Part shown: one piece after another, positions 1 through 6,025 of the stretch
Layout of the letters: every line of letters begins with the position of its first letter
Numbering within the stretch: position 1 is the stretch's first letter
Source: a bacterium
Lineage (GTDB): Bacteria; Desulfobacterota; Binatia; UBA12015
Assembly: GCA_029976905.1 (NCBI GenBank)
Contig: JAPOLW010000247.1
Coordinates: forward strand, 1-6,087
Direction of reading: 5' to 3'
Length of the DNA stretch: 6,087 bases
Program-made: the position numbers and the translations under genes
The notes under the pieces: generated by a model
Databases searched by the model: none
Told to the model about the DNA's origin: nothing
Seen by the model: the letters and a program-made list of their open reading frames with translations, nothing else

Positions 1-456
1 GGCGCCTGGCGGGTGACGCCTGCGACGGGATCCTTCGACGACGGGACGGCGGCGTCTTCTTCCGAGGAGAGCGCCGCTGCGGCGGCAGAGGCTGCTGGAG
101 AAGCGTCCGAGCCGTCGCCTGGAGCCGCAGAGGAAGCGGCGGAGTCGTCGGCCGCGGCCGGCGGGGGCGCGGAGTCGACGGCGGCGACCGCAGGAGAGGG
201 GGCGCAGACGCCGGCCGGCGAGGCGCCCCGCGCGAGCGACGAAGAGACCGCCGCCGAAGCGGGGGCGGTCGAAGCGGCGGAGAGTGGCGCCAAGAAGGCC
301 ACCCGCAAGAAAGCCACGCGCAAGAAGGCGACCACGACCAAGCGCAAGACCGCGGCCAAGAAGACGAGCGCGAAGAAGAAGGCCGCTACGCCTCGCACCC
401 GGAAGACTGCGGCCAAGAAGGCCGCGGCCAAGAAAGACGAGGCGGCCGCGGAGTAG
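1..456 (+). CDS. C-terminal part of a protein with acidic Ala/Glu-rich linker and lysine-rich histone H1-like tail
   Basis: The frame is open from the first base to a TAG at 454-456, giving 151 residues, so this is probably the 3' end of a gene that starts outside the window. The first internal start candidate (GTG at 13) has no convincing Shine-Dalgarno sequence. Residues about 6-97 are low complexity, rich in Ala, Glu, Ser and Gly, and acidic. Residues about 98-147 are strongly basic, made of KKATR, TAAKK and AAAKK units, and the protein ends DEAAAE. Such tails bind DNA non-specifically in bacterial H1-like proteins, in PhaF-type phasins and at the C-terminus of some DNA topoisomerase I proteins. 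No globular domain lies in the window, so the parent protein cannot be named. Lysines are mostly AAG and third positions are GC-rich, which supports real coding. It converges on the SNF2 gene with one base between the stops. Confidence 0.7.
   Translation, partial: GAWRVTPATGSFDDGTAASSSEESAAAAAEAAGEASEPSPGAAEEAAESSAAAGGGAESTAATAGEGAQTPAGEAPRASDEETAAEAGAVEAAESGAKKATRKKATRKKATTTKRKTAAKKTSAKKKAATPRTRKTAAKKAAAKKDEAAAE
292..336 (+). repeat. Three 15-bp tandem units encoding KKATR/KKATR/KKATT
   Basis: Three consecutive 15-base units (292-306, 307-321, 322-336) encode KKATR, KKATR and KKATT at the start of the basic tail. The copies differ mainly at synonymous third positions, so the peptide repeat is better conserved than the DNA. 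Looser Lys/Ala-rich repeats continue to about 440. The unit resembles the degenerate repeats of H1-like tails, which commonly vary in copy number between strains. Confidence 0.75.
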
Positions 457-457
457 G

Positions 458-3400
458 CTAGTCGGGGTCGCCGAAGCTCAGGAGTTCGGCGACGTCCTCC
501 TCGCTGAGACCGCGCGGTAGCCCGGCGTCGGGCGCGTCGATCACGGCTCGTGCGAGGGCCCCCCTCCGCCCCTTGAGCCGCAGGAGGGCCTCCTCGATCG
601 TACCCGCCGCGACGATGCGGTAGACCGAGACGGTCTTTCGCTGGCCGATTCGATGGGCCCGGTCGGTCGCCTGGTCCTCGACGGCCGGGTTCCACCAGGG
701 ATCCAGATGGATCACCACATCGGCGGCCGATAGGTTGATGCCGGTGCCCCCGGCGCGGAGGCTCAGGAGGAAGACCGGCATCTCCCCCTCGACGAAGGAG
801 TCGATGACCGCCTCGCGGTCACGCGTGCGTCCGTCGAGGTAGGCGTACTCGATTCCCTGCTCTTCGAGGTCGGCACGAACGAGCGACAGGAGCTGGACGA
901 ATTGGCTGAAGACGAGCGCCCGGCGACCGCTGGCAATGACCTCGGAGATCAATTCCCGGAAGGCCCCGAGCTTGGCAGAGTCTGCGGCCTCGAGCCGGGA
1001 GTCGATGAGACGGGGATCGCATGCCAACTGGCGCAGCCGGAGCAGAGCGGTGAGGACGACCATCCGATTCTTCTCGAAGCCGTCGGCGGCCATCCGCTTG
1101 CCGAGATCCTCGCGGGTGGCGGCCGCCAGGGCCGCGTAGGCACGGCGCTGCGACGGCGTCAGTTCCACGACGACGTCGCTTTCGATCTTCGGTGGAAGGT
1201 CGCGCTGCACCTCGGACTTGGTGCGTCGGAGGAGAAAGGGGCGAATCCGGGCGCGCAGACTCGCGGCCTCGGCGCCGCCAGCGACGTCCGCGAGTCCCGA
1301 GGGGACTTCGGCGCCCGCTTCCCGGGCTGCCGCACGTTCGCCGATCGCTTCCTCGACCGGCCGCTCCCAGCGGCGGCTGAATTCCCGCCATGTCCCGAGC
1401 ATGCCGGGATTCACGAAATCGACGATGGACCACAACTCGAGCAGGCGGTTCTCGAGCGGCGTTCCCGTCAGAGCCAGCCGATGGTCGGCGTCGAGCGAGC
1501 GGGCGGCAGCCGTCGTGGCGGCCGCGTGGTTCTTGATGTGCTGTGCCTCGTCGAGGATCACGTAACGGAAGTGGATGTCCTTGAGTCGGGTGATGTCGCG
1601 ACGCAAGAGGGCGTAGGTGGTCACGACGATGTCGCTCCCGGGCACTTCCTCGCGACGCGCGTGTCGGGCGCTTCCGTGGAGAAGAATGCACTTCAGCTCC
1701 GGAACGAAGCGCTTTGCCTCACGGATCCAATTCGTGGCCACGGAGGTCGGAGCGACCACCAGGGAGGGCGCCTGGCCTTGTCGTTCCCGTTGCCAGGCAA
1801 GCACGGCGAGAGCCTGCACGGTCTTGCCAAGGCCCATGTCGTCGGCCAGGATGCCGCCGACGCCGATTTCGGCGAGGAACTGAAGCCAGGCCAACCCTGC
1901 CTGCTGGTAGCTGCGCAGTTCCGCTTGCAGGCCCGCTACGGGTTCGGGGGTCGCGGCGACCTCGAGGGCGCGCAGACGCTCGGTCCAGCCGCCAATGGTT
2001 TGGTCGACATCGACCTCGTCGGCCAGTTCGGCCCATCGGCGGGCCTCGCCCAGGGCGTGCAGGGCGAATTCCGCGCGGCCTTCGTCGCCCAGAGGGGCTT
2101 GCGAAGCGGCCGCAAGTTCCGCGACGCGACCCGACAACGTCGCAATGCTTCCGTCGGTGAGCTTGATCCAACGTCGCTTGGCGTCGATGGCGGCGCGAAT
2201 CTCGGCGATGTCGGCGGAAATACCTTCGGCGGCGAAGGCGAGGGCGACGTCCATCAGGCCATTCGAGGAGCGGCGCGCCTCGAGGCGCGAGCGCACCGGT
2301 TCCCGCACGGCGACGTTCTTCAGTTCGGCCGGTACGACGATTTCGTCGATTGGACCGCCGTGCTTGGCGCGCGCGACGATTTCGGGCAACTCCTGCGTCC
2401 AGAAGCGCACCGCACTCTCGCCTTCGGCGCGGTAGATCGGCGCGGTTTCCACCGGGGCGCGCCCGCGACGTCGGCCACCGGGCAAGCGCAGGCGCAAGGA
2501 TGTGGCGAGCAGGGCGTCGACCGCACCGCGTTCCATGTCTCCGTCGCGTTCGTCGTTCCAGACGTCCGCACAAGAGCTCGGGTCCAGATCGAAGCGCTCC
2601 TTTTCGTAGCGGGCCTCGAGCCGGGCCTCGACGGCGAAGATGGAGCCCCCCGCCCGAAGGAGGATCCGCGGCTTGGGCAGGGGGGGAAGGCCCAGCGCGT
2701 CGCGGCGTGGAAGGATGATGCCTTCACGCAGGAAATGCTCTGAGAGAAGAGCGGGCAGACGGGCGACATCGTCGCGCGAGAGAAGGATCGCGGGTTGTTG
2801 CTGCAACCGTGTCAACGCGATCGGCCCGACGTCGGAGGCGACCCGCGCGAAGGTACGGCTGCGGTGGAGAAAGACCCAGGTGGTCGGGCCCCGGAAGATC
2901 ACACTGTCCGCGAGCGGGGCGGGCAGGGGGAGGTAGCTCGGGGCGCCCTCGGGGTCGGCGGTCGTCCAGAGGGCTTCGAGAACCTGGATGTCTTCGACCG
3001 GGAGGATTTCGGGGGCACCGACGCCGAGAAGTTCCCGAAAACGCGCCTCTTCGATGGGCTCCACGATGGCGCCGTAGGCCACCCAGGCATCGTGGAGTTC
3101 CCGTTCGCTCTCCCGCCGGGCCGCTGCCTCCGACGCGACGGCGGGGTGGGCGGCCAGCTCGCCGCGCCGGCAGGCGCGCAGCTCCAGCGCCGGGCGCAGC
3201 AAGCTGCCCGTGATCGCGGCGACGCACTGGTCGCCCTCGCCGGCGAGCGTGATCCCCGCCTCGGCGGCACGCGCCAGGAAGGTGCAGGCCGATTCCCCGG
3301 AGATGATGAAATCACCGGTCCCCGGACGCGAATGGGCCAGGGGTTCGACGAGGCGCCACTCGGATGCCGGGAGTCGGCGCGATTCGAGCTCGTCCGGGGA

Positions 3401-4033
3401 GAACGCCTTGCGGCTGCCCTCGGGCACCACGCGGACGCGGAGCTGCGGGGGGTCCTCCGGTATCTCCGGGTCGTAGCCGACCTCGATCGTGTAGGTGGCG
3501 GGGCCAATGGGGCGTACCATGCCGCGTCGGCGCCAGCCGTCGAACGTGAGGTCGAGCAGCTCGGGGGGCGCGGCGCTGCGTTGCAGCACTTCGAGGTCGA
3601 GGCCGCGGCGTCGCACGAGCTCGCGTGCGTCGGCCCGGCGCTTGGCTTCACGCGCCGGATCACCCGACTCCTTCCGCGGTGCACCGACCAGGCGGTCTCG
3701 CAGTGCCGGGTCCTGTGCCAGCGCGAGCAGCAGCCCGGCGACATGACCGCAGGGGGGTTGTTTGCGGAAGGCGTCGCAATCGCACAAGCACGCAAGCGTC
3801 CCCTCCCGGCCGAGCCCGACGTTGACCGAATGAGGCGTCCCCTCGCCGTCCCGGAGTGTTGCGCGGACGAGTTTGCCGCTCACGGCCCGCGGTCGTCCTT
3901 CGAGTTGCGTGGCATGGGCGTGCGCCCGGGCCCAGGCACGGGATCCGGTCAGGTCGAGAATCCGACCCGGTGCGAGGTCGGGGAGCCATGATTCGAGCGG
4001 CTCCAGAGGAACGTGGGTTTCGGCGACGGACAC
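458..4033 (-). CDS. SWIM zinc-finger SNF2-family DNA-dependent ATPase (helicase-like)
   Basis: Large Swi2/Snf2 ATPase of about 1191 residues, expected to translocate on double-stranded DNA and remodel protein-DNA complexes in the cytoplasm; its target is unknown. From the GTG at 4033, a SWIM zinc finger lies at residues 84-97 (C84, C86, C95, H97; CxC-x8-CxH). A long middle region of about 600 residues follows, matching in position the helicase-associated region of bacterial SNF2 proteins. The ATPase core starts near 706: Walker A DDMGLGKT 731-738 (K737), motif Ia near 759, DEAQ box 828-831, LTGTPLEN 855-862, RPFLLRRTKSEV 931-942, motif IV VFSQF near 1041, motif V SLRAGGTGINL 1091-1101 and motif VI DQATDRAHRIGQ 1120-1131 with both arginines. 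All key residues are present, so it looks active. GTG 4033 has AAGGG four bases upstream. GTG 4060 in the same frame is an alternative without a good site. The frame stays open to 4339, but that would overlap the divergent MaoC gene and adds a Pro/Arg-rich, non-homologous-looking stretch. Function is near certain; the start is moderately sure. Confidence 0.95.
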   Translation of the reverse strand: MSVAETHVPLEPLESWLPDLAPGRILDLTGSRAWARAHAHATQLEGRPRAVSGKLVRATLRDGEGTPHSVNVGLGREGTLACLCDCDAFRKQPPCGHVAGLLLALAQDPALRDRLVGAPRKESGDPAREAKRRADARELVRRRGLDLEVLQRSAAPPELLDLTFDGWRRRGMVRPIGPATYTIEVGYDPEIPEDPPQLRVRVVPEGSRKAFSPDELESRRLPASEWRLVEPLAHSRPGTGDFIISGESACTFLARAAEAGITLAGEGDQCVAAITGSLLRPALELRACRRGELAAHPAVASEAAARRESERELHDAWVAYGAIVEPIEEARFRELLGVGAPEILPVEDIQVLEALWTTADPEGAPSYLPLPAPLADSVIFRGPTTWVFLHRSRTFARVASDVGPIALTRLQQQPAILLSRDDVARLPALLSEHFLREGIILPRRDALGLPPLPKPRILLRAGGSIFAVEARLEARYEKERFDLDPSSCADVWNDERDGDMERGAVDALLATSLRLRLPGGRRRGRAPVETAPIYRAEGESAVRFWTQELPEIVARAKHGGPIDEIVVPAELKNVAVREPVRSRLEARRSSNGLMDVALAFAAEGISADIAEIRAAIDAKRRWIKLTDGSIATLSGRVAELAAASQAPLGDEGRAEFALHALGEARRWAELADEVDVDQTIGGWTERLRALEVAATPEPVAGLQAELRSYQQAGLAWLQFLAEIGVGGILADDMGLGKTVQALAVLAWQRERQGQAPSLVVAPTSVATNWIREAKRFVPELKCILLHGSARHARREEVPGSDIVVTTYALLRRDITRLKDIHFRYVILDEAQHIKNHAAATTAAARSLDADHRLALTGTPLENRLLELWSIVDFVNPGMLGTWREFSRRWERPVEEAIGERAAAREAGAEVPSGLADVAGGAEAASLRARIRPFLLRRTKSEVQRDLPPKIESDVVVELTPSQRRAYAALAAATREDLGKRMAADGFEKNRMVVLTALLRLRQLACDPRLIDSRLEAADSAKLGAFRELISEVIASGRRALVFSQFVQLLSLVRADLEEQGIEYAYLDGRTRDREAVIDSFVEGEMPVFLLSLRAGGTGINLSAADVVIHLDPWWNPAVEDQATDRAHRIGQRKTVSVYRIVAAGTIEEALLRLKGRRGALARAVIDAPDAGLPRGLSEEDVAELLSFGDPD

Positions 4034-4042
4034 GGAACCCTT
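4034..4042 (-). promoter_or_regulatory. Ribosome binding site supporting the GTG 4033 start of the SNF2 gene
   Basis: On the minus strand AAGGG (4042-4038) lies four bases before GTG 4033. It is a short, partial Shine-Dalgarno match, but better than anything before GTG 4060. I found no convincing -35/-10 pair for this gene in the 184-base divergent gap. Confidence 0.45.
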
Positions 4043-4126
4043 GAGCCTACCGGCGGTCACGAGCCCAGGCAAAGGTCTTATTCGCGGTCGTCCCACCGAA
4101 CGGGAGAGTGGTCGGGGCGGGCGCCC

Positions 4127-4155
4127 TTGAGGCGGCGGCTCCCAAACAGCACAAT
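4127..4155 (+). promoter_or_regulatory. Candidate sigma-70-type promoter of the MaoC gene
   Basis: TTGAGG (4127-4132) and CACAAT (4150-4155) are separated by 17 bases and match four of six consensus positions each. Transcription would start near 4162, leaving a leader of about 55 bases. The 8-bp palindrome CCCATGGG (4160-4167) sits at that start point and a CACCCC/GGGGTG inverted repeat (4174-4187) lies in the leader. Either could be an operator, but GC-rich DNA gives such matches by chance. The call rests on consensus matching only. Confidence 0.4.
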
Positions 4156-4205
4156 CCGACCCATGGGCGGGCTCACCCCGGGGGGTGGGCGGACCGCCGG
4201 GCGAT

Positions 4206-4210
4206 AGGAG
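4206..4210 (+). promoter_or_regulatory. Shine-Dalgarno AGGAG fixing the MaoC start
   Basis: AGGAG ends seven bases before ATG 4218, an ideal spacing. This selects ATG 4218 over an in-frame upstream GTG-type start that would add 11 residues (GGPPGDRSKT-like) with no homologous look. Confidence 0.8.
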
Positions 4211-4217
4211 CAAGACG

Positions 4218-4694
4218 ATGAAGGAAGTCCGTTTCGACGATCTTGACACTCTGTATTCGATGATCACCGGCGAGTACGGTGAGTACGGGCCGGCTTTGAC
4301 GGTCACACAGGACATGATCAACCAATTTGCCGAGCTCACCGGCGATCGGCAGTGGATTCACGTCGACGTCGAGCGCGCCCGCAAGGAGAGCCCCTTCGGG
4401 GGACCCATCGCGCACGGCTTTCTGACGTTGAGTCTGCTGCCGGGTTTGCGGTCGGCGGACGGCTATCGGATCGTCGGTTACGGAAACGCGGTCAACTATG
4501 GGGCCAACAAGCTCCGGTTTCTCGCCCCGGTGCCCGCGGGGGCGCAGGTCAAGTCGCGCTCCCGCCTGAAGGCGGCTGAAGCCAAGCCCAAGGGGACCAT
4601 GATCACCAACGAGATCGAGGTCGGTATCGAAGGACAGACGACGCCAGCACTCGTCTACGAGATGGTCGTGCTCTACAACCCGCCGCGCGGCTAG
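4218..4694 (+). CDS. MaoC-like hot-dog dehydratase / (R)-specific enoyl-CoA hydratase
   Basis: Protein of 158 residues, the usual length of single-domain MaoC/R-hydratase proteins. These hydrate trans-2-enoyl-CoA to (R)-3-hydroxyacyl-CoA (or the reverse) in the cytoplasm. The R-hydratase signature is clear: FAELTGDRQWIHVDVERA at residues 37-54, then SPFGGPIAHGFLTLSLLP at 58-75. By family knowledge the catalytic pair is Asp43 and His48. The GDRQWIHVD form resembles the mycobacterial Rv0130/NodN-like branch more than short PhaJ proteins, which usually have NPIH; this branch assignment is from memory of the motif. The second half (NYGANKLRFLAPVPAGAQV) continues the hot-dog fold, and the protein ends NPPRG. 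It is divergent from the SNF2 gene, with its own candidate promoter and a strong ribosome site. The 95-base gap to the next gene holds a weak terminator candidate, so it may be monocistronic. The physiological substrate (PHA precursor, fatty acid or cholesterol side chain) cannot be told from the sequence. Confidence 0.93.
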   Translation: MKEVRFDDLDTLYSMITGEYGEYGPALTVTQDMINQFAELTGDRQWIHVDVERARKESPFGGPIAHGFLTLSLLPGLRSADGYRIVGYGNAVNYGANKLRFLAPVPAGAQVKSRSRLKAAEAKPKGTMITNEIEVGIEGQTTPALVYEMVVLYNPPRG

Positions 4695-4703
4695 CTCGAT
4701 GCG

Positions 4704-4737
4704 GCCCGTTGCTCTGCTTGCGCGGGCGCGGGCTTTT
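4704..4737 (+). terminator. Weak candidate intrinsic terminator after the MaoC gene
   Basis: GCCCG (4704-4708) can pair with CGGGC (4729-4733), directly followed by TTTT (4734-4737), starting ten bases after the MaoC stop. The 5-bp stem is short and the 20-base loop long; an alternative partner CGGGC at 4723-4727 exists. It has the shape of an intrinsic terminator but is weaker than typical ones, so termination may be partial. Confidence 0.3.
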
Positions 4738-4776
4738 CGCGATCAAGGGGACCGGGGGTAGGCCCCGCTCCGGGCC

Positions 4777-4780
4777 GGAG
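4777..4780 (+). promoter_or_regulatory. Ribosome binding site GGAG of the exported cysteine protein
   Basis: GGAG lies nine bases before ATG 4790. This supports starting at 4790 (MKMHIRGKETW, a normal signal-peptide n-region) rather than at an in-frame TTG at 4709, which would put 27 unrelated residues before the signal peptide. Confidence 0.6.
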
Positions 4781-4789
4781 AATCGAGAA

Positions 4790-5158
4790 ATGAAGATGCA
4801 TATTCGAGGAAAAGAGACCTGGGTGGCGTCGTGGTTCCTGCTGCTGGCCATGGCGATCGGCGGAAACGCCTTGGCGGAGCCGCTCGAGCGGGTCGAGGCC
4901 AAGCGGGTCTGTATGGTGAACGACACCGCCTTTCCACGCGATCAGATCCCTGTCGACGTCGACGGCAAGACCTACTTCGGGTGCTGCGAGATGTGCAAAG
5001 GGCGTCTTGCCAAGGACGCCTCTGTCCGCACCGCGACCGATCCGGTGAGTGGCAAGTCGGTCGACAAGGCGACCGCGGTCATTGGGGCCGGTCCGGACGG
5101 CAAGGTGCTGTACTTCGAGAACGAGCAGAATCTCGCTCGCTTTGCCAAGGGGGCTTGA
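4790..5158 (+). CDS. Exported small YHS/TRASH-like metal-binding protein with CC-x2-C cluster
   Basis: Protein of 122 residues with a clear Sec signal peptide: basic n-region MKMHIRGK, hydrophobic core about 14-25 (SWFLLLAMAIGG), and signal peptidase I site NALA|EP after residue 29. No lipobox cysteine is seen, so the mature form of about 93 residues is probably soluble in the periplasm. Cys41 (RVCMVND) and the cluster Cys65-Cys66-x2-Cys69 (YFGCCEMCKGRL) are followed by DPVSGK at 84-89 and VLYFENEQNLARF near the C-terminus. This layout (a Cys-containing pocket, then CC-x2-C, then a YHS-style DPVSGK, then YFxxxxxxxxF) resembles YHS and TRASH heavy-metal domains, which bind or sense metals such as Cu, Ni or Hg. 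That role is inferred; the specific metal is unknown. An alternative start two codons downstream (ATG 4796) is possible. No transporter or metal regulator lies beside it in the window. Confidence 0.85.
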   Translation: MKMHIRGKETWVASWFLLLAMAIGGNALAEPLERVEAKRVCMVNDTAFPRDQIPVDVDGKTYFGCCEMCKGRLAKDASVRTATDPVSGKSVDKATAVIGAGPDGKVLYFENEQNLARFAKGA

Positions 5159-5200
5159 GACGCTCGCCGCAGGCGCGGCAGGCGGGCGAATCCCATTCCA

Positions 5201-5225
5201 CAGGACGCCCTATCGAGCCGTCCTG
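5201..5225. repeat. Perfect 7-bp inverted repeat (hairpin) between the cysteine protein and Smr genes
   Basis: CAGGACG (5201-5207) and CGTCCTG (5219-5225) form a perfect 7-bp stem with an 11-base loop. No T-run follows, so it is not a standard intrinsic terminator; it could stabilise the 3' end of the upstream mRNA or be a Rho-dependent-type 3' structure. A second, GC-only stem (GCCGC 5166-5170 with GCGGC 5175-5179) lies just after the upstream stop. Confidence 0.4.
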
Positions 5226-5269
5226 CGATGGCGGTGTCGGTTGGCCCTCGATCCCGGGGCTGCATTGGT

Positions 5270-5275
5270 TATGAT
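5270..5275 (+). promoter_or_regulatory. Candidate -10 element (TATGAT) upstream of the Smr gene
   Basis: TATGAT matches five of six positions of the -10 consensus and stands out in GC-rich DNA about 45 bases before the gene start. No good -35 sits 16-18 bases upstream and there is no TGn extension, so this is a weak call. Confidence 0.25.
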
Positions 5276-5311
5276 GGGGCAGGAACTCTAGGTGAGACTC
5301 CCGCATCGCCG

Positions 5312-5321
5312 GGAGGAGGTG
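5312..5321 (+). promoter_or_regulatory. Strong Shine-Dalgarno (AGGAGGTG) with ambiguous start downstream
   Basis: AGGAGGTG (5314-5321) is a perfect match to the 16S anti-Shine-Dalgarno. It is ideally spaced (five bases after AGGAGG) for ATG 5325, which is in a different frame from the Smr domain. For the in-frame GTG 5321, the usable part is GGGAG/GGAGG (5311-5316), four to five bases upstream. The site is real; which start it serves is unresolved. Confidence 0.75.
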
Positions 5322-5908
5322 TGAATGGCTCCGGAAGGCCGGTTGGACGGCGACGCCGAAGAAGACGAAGCGACGCTGACGAAGAAGAAGACGAAGGGAT
5401 GGACGACGAGGCGGCCTGGGAACAGGCAATGGCCGACGTCAAGCCCCTCGATGACAACGCGGAACCCGAGGAAGCCGACTCCGATGAGGACCTGCCGTCG
5501 ACCGGACTTGCCGAACGATTCCGGATGCGTCAGGACGCGACGCCCACCATCACGGGGGACACCTCGTTTGCCTTCGACCGGCGCACCTACGAGCGCTTGA
5601 AGTCCGGAACGATCCCGATCGAGGGGCAGATCGACCTCCACGGGTTCACCCAGGAGGAGGCCTTCACCGCCGTGAACGCCTTCCTCGACCAGGCCTGGTT
5701 CGACGGCCGTCGTTGTCTGCTGGTGATCACCGGAAAGGGAACCGCGCGAGACGGCGGCGGCGTCCTGCGCTCGGCGGTACCTCGTTGGATCACCGAGGGG
5801 ACGCATCGGGATCGTCTGATTGGCATCGGGCCGGCTGCCTCGCGGCACGGCGGCGACGGGGCCCTCTACGTGTTGCTGCGGCGCGCACGGGACCCGGTCA
5901 CGAGTTAG
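5321..5908 (+). CDS. Smr-domain protein (Smr/MutS2 family, putative endonuclease)
   Basis: With the GTG 5321 start the protein has 195 residues. A charged N-terminus (poly-Arg 10-16, then acidic to about 29) leads into WEQAMADVKPL (33-43), the conserved N-terminal motif of stand-alone Smr proteins. The Smr domain has the DLHG motif at 105-108, VITGKG at 135-140 with GGGVLRSAVPRWI just after, and HGGDGALYVLLRR at 176-188. By family knowledge these line the nuclease/nucleic-acid-binding surface; stand-alone Smr proteins have been linked to DNA nicking and, for some, to mRNA cleavage at collided ribosomes. The TGKG form replaces the HGxG of MutS2-type Smr domains and is common in proteobacterial Smr proteins. 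GTG 5321 is the only start near the strong ribosome site in this frame; ATG 5399 (MDDEAAWEQAM) is an alternative just before the conserved motif. Codons before 5399 are rich in AGA, CGA, GAA and other A-ending forms, unlike the rest of the gene. The family call is firm; the start is doubtful. Confidence 0.9.
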   Translation: MNGSGRPVGRRRRRRRSDADEEEDEGMDDEAAWEQAMADVKPLDDNAEPEEADSDEDLPSTGLAERFRMRQDATPTITGDTSFAFDRRTYERLKSGTIPIEGQIDLHGFTQEEAFTAVNAFLDQAWFDGRRCLLVITGKGTARDGGGVLRSAVPRWITEGTHRDRLIGIGPAASRHGGDGALYVLLRRARDPVTS

Positions 5909-6025
5909 ACCTTCTCGACGTCCAGAGGGCGTTCGATCGGAGTTCGCACCGCTCGATCGCGCTGTTGCTCCAACCACGGTCTTTCGTCGGCCCGCCCCGC
6001 TCGGTAGATAGATTCCCGGAGCCCC

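Noticed and set aside
292..440. CRISPR-like or mobile repeat
   Set aside because: The repeats are contiguous 15-base coding units without spacers and are explained by the KKATR peptide repeat.
902..2743. Long 613-codon open frame on the + strand inside the SNF2 gene
   Set aside because: It lies opposite the conserved ATPase and upstream region, and its translation shows no domain. Long antisense open frames are expected in GC-rich genes with strong third-position bias.
2795..3991. 398-codon open frame on the + strand inside the SNF2 gene
   Set aside because: Same antisense-frame artefact; the opposite strand carries the SWIM finger and the SNF2 N-terminal region with consistent codon use.
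458..4339. SNF2 gene as part of an antiphage island (DISARM-like or other helicase-based systems)
   Set aside because: No methyltransferase, nuclease partner, DUF1998 protein or phospholipase D gene is adjacent; the neighbours are MaoC and a lysine-tailed protein. A solitary SWIM-SNF2 gene is a common chromosomal gene.
4709..4789. Upstream TTG start for the exported cysteine protein
   Set aside because: It would place 27 residues before a standard signal peptide and has no ribosome site; ATG 4790 has GGAG at nine bases.
5325..5600. Separate 91-residue protein from ATG 5325 with a perfect ribosome site
   Set aside because: After about 5400 this frame becomes a Pro/Arg/Thr/Ser-rich shadow of the Smr gene. 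Only the first 25 codons look coding, so it is treated as a start/frame conflict, not as a gene.
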